This document shows, piece after piece, positions 1 to 8,796 of a stretch of 64,000 nt of DNA. Position 1 is the stretch's first letter, and every line of letters starts with the position of its first letter. A program made the translations under genes and the position numbers. Origin of the DNA: Tsuneonella sp. CC-YZS046. Its GTDB lineage: Bacteria > Pseudomonadota > Alphaproteobacteria > Sphingomonadales > Sphingomonadaceae. The stretch covers positions 3,282,001 to 3,346,000 of the forward strand of contig NZ_CP141590.1 in assembly GCF_035581365.1 (NCBI RefSeq), given 5' to 3'. The notes under the pieces are model-generated. The model was not told the DNA's origin and did not search any database. It was given only the letters and a program-made list of their open reading frames with translations.

Positions 1-298
1 CCGCGGTGATCCGCAGCGCTTCCGCGCTTTGCGCCAGCGAACCGATTTCGTCCGCTTCATCCTCGTCATCCGGGAGGACACGCTGGAGCGATTGCACGAG
101 GCTTTCCTTGAGCTGCTTGGGCTTCACGGTCTGCTCGGCGATCTCGCGCAAGGCCACGACCGGGTTCTTGTCGCGATCGCGGTCGACCGTCAGTTCGGCC
201 CCGCCGGAAATCTCGCGGGCGCGCTGCGCCGCAAGCAGCACCAGATCGAAACGGTTCGGAACCTTGTCGACACAATCTTCGACAGTAACGCGCGCCAT
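1..298 (-). CDS. rpoZ: RNA polymerase omega subunit (partial, cut by window edge)
   Basis: The omega subunit binds the beta' subunit and helps assemble RNA polymerase. Reading leftward from an ATG at 298, the frame stays open to the window edge and translates to [20 protein letters not shown], followed by [13 protein letters not shown]. This is the typical omega N-terminus with the conserved NRFxLVxxAAxRAR core. The residues after it ([17 protein letters not shown]) match the family's second conserved block, and an acidic tail [10 protein letters not shown] follows. About 99 codons are visible and no stop is reached, so the C-terminal end lies outside the window. It is divergent from the porin gene to its right. 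Confidence 0.93.
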   Translation of the reverse strand, partial: MARVTVEDCVDKVPNRFDLVLLAAQRAREISGGAELTVDRDRDKNPVVALREIAEQTVKPKQLKESLVQSLQRVLPDDEDEADEIGSLAQSAEALRITA

Positions 299-374
299 GG
301 GCACTCCGGTAATCAAGCGTGTTGGGAAAGCGCAGCAATTAGTCCCGCCGGGCGCAAGAGTCAATGAATTGCAG

Positions 375-407
375 CCGCGCCGCGCAGACCGGGCTTGCGC
401 GGCGCGG
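375..407. repeat. Perfect 12-bp inverted repeat in the rpoZ-porin gap
   Basis: Arms CCGCGCCGCGCA and TGCGCGGCGCGG are exact reverse complements around a 9-nt loop. No T-run follows on either strand, so an intrinsic terminator is not indicated. It sits between two divergent genes, about 50 nt before the porin start. It could be a regulatory hairpin in the porin leader or an isolated palindromic element. The function is unknown. Confidence 0.5.
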
Positions 408-454
408 GATTACGGTCAAGGTAGGCCCCAAAAGAACAGGGGGGAGAATTATAG

Positions 455-1219
455 ATGCGCTTTCTGCGGCATTGCCCGGCCGGCATCGCCTGGGCTGCGG
501 CGGCTTTCGTGCCGCTGGACATGGTGCATGCAAGCCCTGCGGAAACCGGCGACCATGCCAGCGAAGTGTCGGACGAGTTCCAGATCGTCGCCGAAGCCAT
601 GCTGCTGTCCGATTACCGCTTTCGCGGAGTGTCCTATTCCCATGGCAGCCCGGTGGCGCAGGGAATGGTTTCGCTGGTGCACGAGAGCGGCTTCTACGGC
701 GGGATTTTCGCCAGCTCGCTGGGCAACCACGATTATTACGGCGCCGTGGAAGTGGATCTGTTCGCCGGCTGGGCGGGCACCGTCGCGCCGGGGATCGCCG
801 CCGATCTGACGCTGCTCTATTATTACTACCCGGACGCCAGTGCCAGCATTTCGCCCAGGCCGCATTCCTTCGAGGCGGCGGCGCAGTTCTCGGGAAACGT
901 CGGGCCGGTCCAGCCGACGGTGGGCATCTGGTATGCCTGGGAACAGGAGCCGCTGGGCGGCAGGGACAATCTCTATCTCTTTTCGGACGTGGTGGCCGGT
1001 ATTCCGAAAACCCCGCTCTCGGTCAAACTGCACGGGGGCTACACGCGGGGGGCCTATTCGCTCGCCAGCGGCCGCAAGACGTTCGACTGGTCGGCCGGCC
1101 TGATGTTCGATGCGGGATCGGGCGTGCATCTCGGCATCGACTATATCGGGATGAGCGGGCCGAAACTGGACGACTACACGGATGACACCGTGATGGTCGG
1201 GCTGGCCGTGCAGTTCTAG
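455..1219 (+). CDS. TorF-family putative outer-membrane porin
   Basis: The protein is 254 aa with a secretion signal (about residues 1-26, ending ...VPLDMVHA). It continues into a region of alternating short beta-like strands and ends in an aromatic residue (VGLAVQF), the usual signal for outer-membrane beta-barrel insertion. The early motif MLLSDYRFRGVSYSHGSP is the hallmark of the TIGR02001/TorF putative porin family (SDYxFRGxS). The start is supported by the purine run GGGGGGAG just upstream. These proteins are thought to form barrels of unknown substrate. It appears to be a single-gene unit between rpoZ and the phospholipase D gene. Confidence 0.8.
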   Translation: MRFLRHCPAGIAWAAAAFVPLDMVHASPAETGDHASEVSDEFQIVAEAMLLSDYRFRGVSYSHGSPVAQGMVSLVHESGFYGGIFASSLGNHDYYGAVEVDLFAGWAGTVAPGIAADLTLLYYYYPDASASISPRPHSFEAAAQFSGNVGPVQPTVGIWYAWEQEPLGGRDNLYLFSDVVAGIPKTPLSVKLHGGYTRGAYSLASGRKTFDWSAGLMFDAGSGVHLGIDYIGMSGPKLDDYTDDTVMVGLAVQF

Positions 1220-1302
1220 CGGCGAGGGTTCCCCTCGCTTCGAAATCACACTGGCGCTTCCCCCCTCTTGCCGGACGCTGCGTTCGGTCCCAGGAACAAT
1301 TC

Positions 1303-2490
1303 ATGCAATCGACAGAAGCGCCAGTGCCCGAGGATGCGTCAGGTTGGCAGGACACCGAACCGTTTCGCTGCGAGGCCGCCGGTCATACGCTGGACTTCTA
1401 CCCTTCCGGCGGCGACCGCTGGGAAGCGCTGATCGGCCTGATCGACGGCGCGCGGCATTCGCTGCAACTGTGCTTCTATATCTACGCGGAGGACGAATGC
1501 GGGCGGCGGTTGCGCGATGCCTTGACGCGCGCGGCGCGGCGCGGGGTCGCGGTGGCGCTGATCGTGGACAGCTTCGGCGCCGATGCCCGGGATGGCTTTT
1601 TCCAGCCCTTCGTCGAAGCGGGCGGCAGCTTCCATCGCTTCATGCCGCGCCTCACCCGGCGCTACCTGATCCGCAACCACCAGAAGATGGTGATCGCCGA
1701 CCGGCAGAGCGCCATGATCGGCGGCTTCAATATCGAGGACAGCTATTTCGTTCCGCCGCAGCATGACGGCTGGCAGGATCTGGGCATCGTCCTGCGCGGA
1801 CCGGCGACCGAGCGCCTGGCCCAATGGTTCGACGGGCTGGCGGCATGGACCGCCCATCCCCGCAAGCAGTTCCGCACGATCCGGCGGATGGTGCGGGAGT
1901 GGGACTCCGGCAGCGGGCCGGTGCGGCTGCTGATGGGCGGGCCGACCCGGGGGCTGAGTTCCTGGGCGCGCTGCGTCACCGAGGATCTCGCCAGGGGCCG
2001 TCGGCTGGACATGATAATGGCGTATTTCTCCCCGGTCGGCAGATTGTTCCACTGTATCGAGCGGATTGCCGCCCGGGGGCAGGCCCGGCTTGTCTTCCCC
2101 GCCAGATCGGACAATGGCGCGACCATCGGCGCGTCGCGCTCGCTCTACGAGAAGCTTCTGCGCTGCGGCGCCCGCATCTGGGAGTTCCGCCCGGCCAGGC
2201 TGCACACCAAGCTGATCGTGCTCGACGACGCGGTCTACATCGGCAGCGCCAATTTCGATGTGCGCAGCCTCTATATCAATCTCGAAATGATGGTGAGGAT
2301 CGAGGATGCGGCCCTGGCCGCGCGGATGCGGGAATTCGTAGCCGCGCATGTTCCGGCGTCGCTGGAAATCACCCCGGAGTTGCATCGCCGGAGGCGGACC
2401 ATCTTCAACCGCATCCGCTGGACCCTGAGCTGGTATCTGGTGACGGTGGTGGACTACACCGTGTCGCGAAAGCTCAATCTCGGCCTGTGA
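1303..2490 (+). CDS. Phospholipase D-like cardiolipin synthase (ClsB-type)
   Basis: The protein is 395 aa with two HKD (HxKxxxxD) motifs: H126-Q-K with D downstream in RNHQKMVIAD, and H301-T-K in LHTKLIVLDD followed by the GSANFD block. Two such motifs define phospholipase D-superfamily phosphatidyltransferases. The length, and the absence of the N-terminal membrane helices of ClsA, fit a ClsB-like cardiolipin synthase, which would act at the inner face of the inner membrane. The exact substrate (cardiolipin or another phosphatidyl acceptor) cannot be read from sequence. The gene is convergent with dnaB, with only 24 nt between the stops. Confidence 0.82.
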   Translation: MQSTEAPVPEDASGWQDTEPFRCEAAGHTLDFYPSGGDRWEALIGLIDGARHSLQLCFYIYAEDECGRRLRDALTRAARRGVAVALIVDSFGADARDGFFQPFVEAGGSFHRFMPRLTRRYLIRNHQKMVIADRQSAMIGGFNIEDSYFVPPQHDGWQDLGIVLRGPATERLAQWFDGLAAWTAHPRKQFRTIRRMVREWDSGSGPVRLLMGGPTRGLSSWARCVTEDLARGRRLDMIMAYFSPVGRLFHCIERIAARGQARLVFPARSDNGATIGASRSLYEKLLRCGARIWEFRPARLHTKLIVLDDAVYIGSANFDVRSLYINLEMMVRIEDAALAARMREFVAAHVPASLEITPELHRRRRTIFNRIRWTLSWYLVTVVDYTVSRKLNLGL

Positions 2491-2514
2491 GCTTTCGCCT
2501 CTTCCGCCCCTGTG

Positions 2515-4023
2515 TCAGTCGTAGGCATGGGCGGAAAGCGCATCGTCGGCCAGATCGCTGAAGCGCGTGACCTTGGGTTCGAAGCGCAGCCGCACCTTGC
2601 CGGTCGCGCCGTGGCGCTGCTTGGCCACGATCAGCTCGGCCAGGCCATAGACCCGCTCCATCTCGGCGGCCCATGCGGCATGGGCGTCATGGGTTTTCGC
2701 ATCGTCGCTTTCCACCGGCCGCTTCGGCTCGCGGGCGGCGACGTAATAATCCTCGCGATAGACGAACCAGACCATGTCGGCGTCCTGCTCGATCGAGCCG
2801 GATTCGCGCAGATCCGACAATTGCGGGCGCTTGTCCTCGCGCTGCTCCACCGCGCGGCTGAGCTGCGACAGCGCGATGACCGGCACCTCCAGCTCCTTGG
2901 CCAGGGTCTTGAGGCCGCGGCTGATCTCGGAAATCTCGTTGACGCGATTGTCCTGCGCGCGCTGGGTGCCCTGCAGCAGCTGGAGATAGTCGACCACGAT
3001 CAGGCCGATCTCGTGCCGCCGCTTCAGCCGCCGCGCCCGCGCCCGCAAGGCCGCGATCGAAAGCGCGGGCGTATCGTCGATATAGAGCGGCAGCTCCGCC
3101 AGCCGCTGGCTCGCGCGCGACAGCTGGTGGAAATCGTCGCGGCTGATCTTGCCCATGCGCAGCAATTCGCTGCTGATGCCCGCCTGCTCGGCCAGGATAC
3201 GGGTGGCCAGCTGGTCGGCGCTCATTTCGAGGCTGAAGAAGGCGACGGCGGCGCCCACGGATTTTTCCTCGGCGATGCCGTCCTGGCGATCCCTCAGCAG
3301 CCGGTCGGCGGCGTTGAAGGCGATGTTCGTCGCCAGCGAGGTCTTGCCCATGCCGGGCCGGCCGGCCAGGATGATGAGGTCGGAATTGTGCAGCCCGCCG
3401 GTTTTCTCGTTCAGGCTGACCAGCCCGGTCGTGGTGCCGGAAACATGGCCGCCGGAATTGATCGCCTGCTCGATCATGCCCAGCGCCTTGTGGGTCGCCA
3501 GGCCGAAACTTTCGGCATCGCCATTGCTGGTCGCGCCTTCGGCCACCGCATAGAGCGCCGCTTCCGCGCGCTCGATCTGCTGCATGGGCGCGACTTCCTG
3601 CGAAGTGTCGAGCGCGCCTTCGACCAGATTGCGCCCGACCGAGGCCAGTTCGCGCAGCAGGGCGAGGTCGTAGATCTGCTCGGCCAGCTCGCGGGCGGCG
3701 AGCAGCCCCTGCCCATCGGCGGTTAGGCGGGCCAGATAGGTGATCCCGCCCAGTTCCTTCAGCGCCGGGTCCGAATCGAAATAGGGCTTGAGAGTGACCG
3801 GAGTGACCACCGCCTGACGGTCGATCAGGGTCACGATTCGCTCGTAGATGCGGGCATGGAGCGGTTCGAAGAAATGATCCGGCCGCAACGGCGTGCGCAA
3901 TTCCTCGATCACCCGATTGTCGATCAGCACCGCGCCGAGGAACGCCGCTTCCGCCTCCAGATTGGCGGGAAGGGCGCGGGATTGCGCGTCAGCATTACGG
4001 ATCAGGAGATCTTGATCGGCCAT
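2515..4023 (-). CDS. dnaB: Replicative DNA helicase
   Basis: The protein is 502 aa, the usual length. Residues 18-120 form the DnaB N-terminal domain (starting at LPANLEAEAAFLGAVLIDN). A RecA-like C-terminal domain begins near residue 195, with Walker A GRPGMGKTS at 221-229 and Walker B as LIVVDYLQL near 345. The conserved ALSQLSRAVEQR and SGSIEQDADMV blocks are intact. DnaB is the hexameric 5'-3' helicase that unwinds DNA at the replication fork. It is transcribed alone on the minus strand, divergent from the UPF0262 gene across a 124-nt gap. Confidence 0.97.
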   Translation of the reverse strand: MADQDLLIRNADAQSRALPANLEAEAAFLGAVLIDNRVIEELRTPLRPDHFFEPLHARIYERIVTLIDRQAVVTPVTLKPYFDSDPALKELGGITYLARLTADGQGLLAARELAEQIYDLALLRELASVGRNLVEGALDTSQEVAPMQQIERAEAALYAVAEGATSNGDAESFGLATHKALGMIEQAINSGGHVSGTTTGLVSLNEKTGGLHNSDLIILAGRPGMGKTSLATNIAFNAADRLLRDRQDGIAEEKSVGAAVAFFSLEMSADQLATRILAEQAGISSELLRMGKISRDDFHQLSRASQRLAELPLYIDDTPALSIAALRARARRLKRRHEIGLIVVDYLQLLQGTQRAQDNRVNEISEISRGLKTLAKELEVPVIALSQLSRAVEQREDKRPQLSDLRESGSIEQDADMVWFVYREDYYVAAREPKRPVESDDAKTHDAHAAWAAEMERVYGLAELIVAKQRHGATGKVRLRFEPKVTRFSDLADDALSAHAYD

Positions 4024-4147
4024 GCCGCCTCATGCGCCCGGCTGCCTTGGCGCGCAAGGCACCCGCCAACTTTCCGCCTTGTGGATATCGGGGAAGGACG
4101 ATCTTCTCTTGCCCCACAGGCCCCCCATCTGCGAAAGCACGCGGCCC

Positions 4148-4630
4148 ATGCCAGACCATCGCATCTCTCACATCGAACTGGATGACGCCACGATCCTGTG
4201 GCGCAATGCCGATGTCGAGCAGGAAAGGCGCGTGGCGATCTTCGACCTGATCGAGGAGAACAGCTTCAAGCCGGTGCGCGCCTCGGAAGCGGGGCTGGAA
4301 GGGCCGTGGCACCTGCGCCTGTCGGTGGAGGATGGGCGGCTCAGCCTGGCGATCAGCACGCAGGCCGGAGAGCCGGCGGAAACGCTGCTGCTCGGCCTCG
4401 CCCGGTTCCGCCGCCCGATTCGCGAATATTTCGCGATCTGCGACAGCTATTACCAGGCCATCCGCAAGGCCACGGCGCAGGAGATCGAAACGATCGACAT
4501 GGCGCGCCGCGCGATTCACGACGATGCGGCGCAGCTTCTGCTGGAACGGCTGGAAGGCAAGGCGGAAACCGATTTCCAGACCGCCCGGCGCCTGTTCACG
4601 CTGATTTGCGTCCTGCATATCAAGGGCTAG
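4148..4630 (+). CDS. UPF0262 family protein
   Basis: The protein is 160 aa from the ATG that begins MPDHRISHIELDD. The block ILWRNADVEQERRVAIFDL and the C-terminal TDFQTARRLFTLICVLHIKG are characteristic of UPF0262, a family largely confined to alphaproteobacteria with no assigned function. The reading frame extends upstream to 4022, but that part lies in the dnaB promoter gap and shows no family similarity, so the internal ATG was chosen. No catalytic motif or membrane segment is visible; it is probably cytosolic. Confidence 0.85.
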   Translation: MPDHRISHIELDDATILWRNADVEQERRVAIFDLIEENSFKPVRASEAGLEGPWHLRLSVEDGRLSLAISTQAGEPAETLLLGLARFRRPIREYFAICDSYYQAIRKATAQEIETIDMARRAIHDDAAQLLLERLEGKAETDFQTARRLFTLICVLHIKG

Positions 4631-4685
4631 GTGTGCTAGGAGGCCGGGCTTGGGGGGCTTGCGCGGAGGATCGCGCGGCTATTTG

Positions 4686-4748
4686 GGAATTTGCTTGTTT
4701 TCCGTGATTTCCGAAGCGGCGGGCGTTCCGCCTGCCGCGAAATCACTC
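4686..4748 (-). repeat. Copy D of a dispersed palindromic repeat
   Basis: Read on the minus strand it runs from GAGTGATTTCG to CAAGCAAATTCC and keeps the CGGAAATCACGGAAAACA block found in copies near 12.1, 19.6 and 26.8 kb. The middle (about 20 nt) has diverged but keeps inverted-repeat character (GCAGGCGGAA/ CGCCGC). It lies in the gap between UPF0262 and the GH25 gene, about 20 nt before the latter's start, so it overlaps that gene's likely promoter region. Confidence 0.7.
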
Positions 4749-4768
4749 AAGGGGGCTGCGGGGGCCGG

Positions 4769-5467
4769 ATGCGGCGGAGACGATCACTGTCAGCGCGAGG
4801 GCGCATAGCGGCGGCGGCGCTGCTGCTGGCGTTGTGCGCGGCAGTCTATGCCTGGTGGGATTTCATCCACTGGACCCCGCCGCGCGAGGCCTATCCGATC
4901 CAGGGGATTCTGGTGGGCGCGGAGGACGGGGCCGTCGATTTCCGCGCCTACAGGATGGTCGGGGCCGATTTCGTATATCTGGAAGCGAGCCGGGGCGGCT
5001 CGGCGCGGGACCGCTCCTTCGCCCGCAACTTCGCCGCGGCCGGCGAGGCGCATCTCCAGATCGGCGCGGTGCATGAATTCGATCCCTGCGTCCCGGCCGA
5101 AAGGCAGGCGGCCAATTTCGTGACCATCGTGCCGCGCGACCCCAGCCTGCTGCCGCCCGCGGTGTCGCTCGGCCGGGTCGGCGACGATTGCCCGGAGCGG
5201 GTCAGCGACGCGGCGGTGGAGAGCGAGTTGACCACCTTCCTCAACCAGATCGAGGGCCACGTCGGCAAGGCGGCGCTGCTCAGGATCTCGCGGAATTTCG
5301 AGAAGCGGTATCATCTGGCGAGCCGGCTGGAACGCAATCTCTGGCTTGTCCGCGACCGTTTCCAGCCGGATTATGCCGGTCGGCCATGGACCTTGTGGAC
5401 CGCCAATTCCCAATTGCGCACGGAAGCTGGCTCCGGCCCGGTGCGCTGGGTGGTGGTGCAGCCTTGA
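4769..5467 (+). CDS. Glycoside hydrolase family 25 (lysozyme-like) protein
   Basis: The protein is 232 aa from the ATG at MRRRRSLSARG. It has a basic N-terminus and one hydrophobic signal/anchor segment (AAALLLALCAAVYAWW, about residues 14-30). The mature part shows GH25 features: the VDFRAYRMVGADFVYLEAS block (Asp-containing strand plus Y/E near the active site), RNFAAAGEAHLQIGAVHEFDPC, and the C-terminal LWTANSQLRTEAG. GH25 enzymes cut the muramic acid-glucosamine bond of peptidoglycan. The usual acidic DxE pair is not obvious, so activity is uncertain. Its TGA overlaps the TTG start of the cytidine deaminase gene, which suggests co-transcription. An upstream start at 4691 would run through repeat copy D and was rejected. 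Confidence 0.7.
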   Translation: MRRRRSLSARGRIAAAALLLALCAAVYAWWDFIHWTPPREAYPIQGILVGAEDGAVDFRAYRMVGADFVYLEASRGGSARDRSFARNFAAAGEAHLQIGAVHEFDPCVPAERQAANFVTIVPRDPSLLPPAVSLGRVGDDCPERVSDAAVESELTTFLNQIEGHVGKAALLRISRNFEKRYHLASRLERNLWLVRDRFQPDYAGRPWTLWTANSQLRTEAGSGPVRWVVVQP

Positions 5468-5898
5468 GCGGAGACGATGCGAGGGACGAATTGCTCGCAC
5501 TGGCCCGCAAGGCCGCCGAGAACGCCTACGCGCCCTATTCGCGATTCCCGGTCGGGGCGGCGCTCCGGTTCGCGGACGGCGGCGTAGTGAGCGCGGCGAA
5601 TGTGGAGAATGCGAGCTACGGCCTTTCGCTCTGCGCGGAGACGCTGGCGGTGGCGAAGGCCCTGGCGCAGGGCCGCCGGGGCGGGCTGGTGGCGGTCGCC
5701 GTGGCCGGTTCCGGCGCGCGCCCGGTCACGCCCTGCGGGCGTTGCCGCCAGGTCATCAGCGAACTGGCCGCGCTCGACCATGCCGATCCGCTGGTCTGGT
5801 GCGCGGACGGAGAATCCGTGCTCGAGCTGCGCCTTTCGCAATTGCTGCCCCATGCCTTCGGGCCGGGCGATCTGCCGGGCGATCCGGATGAGGCCTGA
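5464..5898 (+). CDS. cdd: Cytidine deaminase
   Basis: The protein is 144 aa. The zinc and catalytic motif CAE is at residues 57-59 (SLCAETLAVAKAL) and PCGRCRQ supplies Cys91 and Cys94. NVENASYGLSLCAE is the classic Cdd signature, and the YSRFPVGAAL block near residue 25 binds nucleoside. It deaminates cytidine and deoxycytidine for pyrimidine salvage. The chosen start is a TTG that overlaps the upstream TGA in TTGA. There is no ATG between the upstream overlap and the conserved core, so TTG is the most economical start. Confidence 0.9.
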   Translation: MSGDDARDELLALARKAAENAYAPYSRFPVGAALRFADGGVVSAANVENASYGLSLCAETLAVAKALAQGRRGGLVAVAVAGSGARPVTPCGRCRQVISELAALDHADPLVWCADGESVLELRLSQLLPHAFGPGDLPGDPDEA

Positions 5899-5924
5899 GA
5901 GCCGACGGGAAGGAAGGAAAACCG

Positions 5925-6935
5925 ATGAGCGCCAACCGTTTCGTGGTCCTGAAATCGCGGCCTGCGGGCAAGGTTTCGGCCGATGATTTCGAGATACTCT
6001 CCGGCCCGGTGCCGGAGCCCGAGGCTGGCCAGGTCCTGATCCGCAACCTCTATCTGTCGATCGACCCCGGCGTGCGCAATTTGCTCGGCGCGCAGGAAGG
6101 CTATCTCCCGCCGATCCCCATCGGCGCGCCGATGTCAGGCTCGGTGCTGGGCGTCGTGCTGGATTCGCGGCATCCCGATTTCCGCAGGGACGATCTGCTG
6201 ATCGGCCGGGGCACGCTGGGCGAGCATAGCGTGATCGTGCCCGGCCCGCTGTGCTGGAAGGTCGATCCCGACCGGGCGCCGAGCCTGTCGAGCGCGCTGG
6301 GCGTGCTCGGCAATACCGGGCGGACCGCCTATTTCGGCCTGCTGGAAGTGGGCCGCCCGCAGCCGGGCGAAACCGTGCTGGTGTCCGGCGCGGCGGGCGG
6401 TGTCGGTTCGCTGGTCGGGCAGATCGCCCGGATCAAGGGCTGCCGCGCGGTCGGCATCGCCGGGGGCGAGGAAAAGCGCCGCCGCCTGATCGAGGAGTTC
6501 GGGTTCGACGCGGCGGTGGACTACAGGGGCAAGGGCAGGGCCGAGCTGTCCGCCGCCATTGCCGGGGCTTGCCCGGACGGAGTCGATGTCTTCTTCGACA
6601 ATGTGGGCGGGCGGATACTGGATGCGGCGCTGCCCTGCATGAATTCCGGCGGACGGGCCGCCCTGTGCGGCATGATATCGCAATATGACGGCAGCGCTCC
6701 GCCAGAGATGGAGAACCTGTTCTTCATCATCGCCCGCTCGCTTCGGCTGGAGGGCTTCCTGCTGACGCAATTCGCGGGGCGGTATGACGAGGCGGTGGCC
6801 GCTCTTTCCGCATGGATAGCGGATGGCCGCCTGCGCTATCGCGAGGAAGTGGCCGAGGGGCTGGAGCAGGTCGTGCCCACCTTCCTGCGGCTGTTCGACG
6901 GCACCAATCAGGGCAAGACCATGGTGAAGCTGTGA
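5925..6935 (+). CDS. NADP-dependent medium-chain oxidoreductase (zinc-independent)
   Basis: The protein is 336 aa of the leukotriene B4 12-hydroxydehydrogenase/CurA-like branch of the medium-chain dehydrogenase/reductase superfamily. The catalytic domain begins with NRFVVLKSRPAGKVS and LYLSIDPGVRNLL. The Rossmann motif is VLVSGAAGGVGSLVGQIARI (about residues 150-169), followed by CRAVGIAGGEEKRR, whose basic residues suit NADPH. It has no zinc-binding cysteine cluster. Members reduce activated carbon-carbon double bonds of enones; the actual substrate is unknown. It lies 26 nt after cdd and may be in the same transcript. Confidence 0.85.
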   Translation: MSANRFVVLKSRPAGKVSADDFEILSGPVPEPEAGQVLIRNLYLSIDPGVRNLLGAQEGYLPPIPIGAPMSGSVLGVVLDSRHPDFRRDDLLIGRGTLGEHSVIVPGPLCWKVDPDRAPSLSSALGVLGNTGRTAYFGLLEVGRPQPGETVLVSGAAGGVGSLVGQIARIKGCRAVGIAGGEEKRRRLIEEFGFDAAVDYRGKGRAELSAAIAGACPDGVDVFFDNVGGRILDAALPCMNSGGRAALCGMISQYDGSAPPEMENLFFIIARSLRLEGFLLTQFAGRYDEAVAALSAWIADGRLRYREEVAEGLEQVVPTFLRLFDGTNQGKTMVKL

Positions 6936-7036
6936 GGGATGTCCTCTGACGACAACATTGCTGACATCGGGATCACTCAAGCAAAGACCGGGCCGGTCCA
7001 CCATGGGCGCCGGCGGTCGGGGATGGGCGCAAACTG

Positions 7037-8251
7037 CTACGACCCATCCTTCGGCATGTCATAGGGTTCAGGCGCGGCGATACGGCCTATGAACAGCACA
7101 ACGTCTCGCTCGAGGTCCCGCAGCACGATGAGGAACGGCCGGTCGACTGTGAACTCCAGTAAGTCGGGCGGCTGGATCGGTGCGCTCGTTACAACGATGG
7201 AAATCCCGGTCACAGCCGCCGCCTTGGTGCCCTCATCGAACATTTGCAGCTTTGCCAGTTGCCGAACCGCCGAGACGTATGCCGGGGCTTGCCCCGGCTC
7301 GACCATGCGCGACAGATCGGCCTTGCCGCGCTGAAAAGGCAGCGTGAGCCCAAGCGCCTTGAGCGATGGGATCAGCCCATCCTCCCAGGCGATCTCGAAC
7401 CGCGGCAAGCGGACGCGCGTCGGGCGGGGTTCCGCTTTCTCGACCGCTCTGGACAGCATGTCGATCCGGTCGAGCGGCGGCGCCGTTTCCATCACCTTGC
7501 GCTGGGCCGGCATAATCACGTCCATCGCATAGCGCGGATTGCTATAGGGCAGCCGGAGGACGCGCCAGCCGCCCTTTTCTGCCGAGGCCCGCTGCATCTC
7601 CTGACTCATCAAGTGGAACGGCTCCTCGTGGCCGTCGCCGAACAGGAACGGTTCCTTGCCGCCGCCGGTGAACTTCTGCTGCCACTTTCCTTCAAAGTAG
7701 ATTGCGTTGGTCAGTACTGCGACCAGATCCGGGGTAATGCCATCGGGACTGATGAAGCTTGGGATCAGGCCCTTCGTTTCCTTGTTCGACCAGGCATTGA
7801 TCCGATCTGCCGAGGCGGCAGGTTGCAACATGTCGATGCGCTCTGCCGTCGCGTCGTAGCGATTGCGCGCGGCGGCGAGGTAGCTGTCGCGGAAGCGGAA
7901 GTCCTTCGACAGCCACAATGCGTTGGCGAGGCTGACCTCGACGTCGCGTTCGTTGCTTTCGAGCGCATGAGCGTCCGCCGGCGAGGGCAGCACCGCCTCT
8001 AATTGTGCAAGGGTTTCGCCGCCGGCACCCAGCGCGAGAAGACCGAACGCCTGCGACACGCTGGCCGGCGAATAGACGATGTTCTCGTCCCGCCCGGCCT
8101 CGGCATCGAGCATCGGGAAAAGCGCGAGCGCGCCGTGCTTACCCGGAGCGACGGCAGCAGGCGGTTCGCCCCTGACCGGATCGCCCGCTTCCGGAGCCGG
8201 TGCGCATGCAGCGATAGCAAGCGGCAACAGGAGGACAAGACGGGGTCTCAT
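7037..8251 (-). CDS. Serpin-family protease inhibitor, predicted lipoprotein
   Basis: The protein is 404 aa from the ATG at MRPRLVLLLPLAIAAC, a lipoprotein signal with a lipobox ending in Cys16, so it should sit in the periplasm or on an envelope membrane. The full serpin fold is recognisable: SPASVSQAFGLLALGA, TNAIYFEGKWQQKF, MQRASAEKGGW, and the C-terminal signature FTVDRPFLIVL. The reactive-centre hinge EGTKAAAVT matches the small-residue hinge of inhibitory serpins. Counting from the hinge Gly as P15 places P1-P1' at Thr-Ser in VVTSAP, so a protease with small-residue preference would be the target. Serpins are uncommon in proteobacteria. Codon usage looks somewhat less GC-rich than in neighbours, and repeats flank the gene on one side. 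Confidence 0.88.
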   Translation of the reverse strand: MRPRLVLLLPLAIAACAPAPEAGDPVRGEPPAAVAPGKHGALALFPMLDAEAGRDENIVYSPASVSQAFGLLALGAGGETLAQLEAVLPSPADAHALESNERDVEVSLANALWLSKDFRFRDSYLAAARNRYDATAERIDMLQPAASADRINAWSNKETKGLIPSFISPDGITPDLVAVLTNAIYFEGKWQQKFTGGGKEPFLFGDGHEEPFHLMSQEMQRASAEKGGWRVLRLPYSNPRYAMDVIMPAQRKVMETAPPLDRIDMLSRAVEKAEPRPTRVRLPRFEIAWEDGLIPSLKALGLTLPFQRGKADLSRMVEPGQAPAYVSAVRQLAKLQMFDEGTKAAAVTGISIVVTSAPIQPPDLLEFTVDRPFLIVLRDLERDVVLFIGRIAAPEPYDMPKDGS

Positions 8252-8490
8252 GTTTGCAGCAGCTCCCGATAGCAAGTGGTTCGCCACATATTATCGTGAC
8301 CCACCGCCGTATTGTGCAGGTTAAGCGGGACATGTCCATGACGGCAAACCACCCTGTTGCAGACACCAGCCGTCCACTAACGGCAGCGTTCCACCTTTCC
8401 TACATGGCTGAAATCTGGCTTATCCTGATGGATGGCGCACAGAGCATCCCGCATCCTCATTCGTCGCTCTTTCCGCCATCCTGGCCCCAT

Positions 8491-8614
8491 TCGTCATCCC
8501 AGCGAAGGCTGGGATCGTTGTGGGCAGCGCACCAACCAGCCGCCTGAGAGGCCAGCTTGCCCCGAAAGGGCAGTTTATCTGAGCAGCTGGCCTGCCGAAG
8601 GGCTGGCATGACGA
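8491..8614. repeat. MITE/REP-like element 1
   Basis: The element begins TCGTCATCCC and ends GGCATGACGA, so its ends are near-perfect inverted repeats. A short hairpin, ATCCCAGCGAAGGCTGGGAT, lies just inside the left end. The inner right part contains CCCGAAAGGGCAGTTTATC, shared with element 2. This is the type of intergenic palindrome common in sphingomonads. No coding capacity is seen. Confidence 0.65.
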
Positions 8615-8796
8615 AGAATGGACAGATGGCGATCCGCGGCGGCAGGGAAGCGCCCCGGCGAAAGGTCACACTGAAACATGCATGCGATTGGCTATGGGAG
8701 GGCGGTTTGTCGCGCGGATGCGGGGGTGCGGGCCGCCCAATCGCAATGCACATTTCCGGCGTTCTGCGTCAACCGACGCGCGCTGCTTCACATTTA

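Noticed and set aside
6-809. Open frame on the plus strand across rpoZ and the porin start
   Set aside because: It is antisense to rpoZ and out of frame with the porin; no protein similarity was recognised.
1237-1249. Fifth copy of the dispersed repeat
   Set aside because: Only GCTTCGAAATCAC matches. It is too short to call a copy rather than chance, though it may be a remnant.
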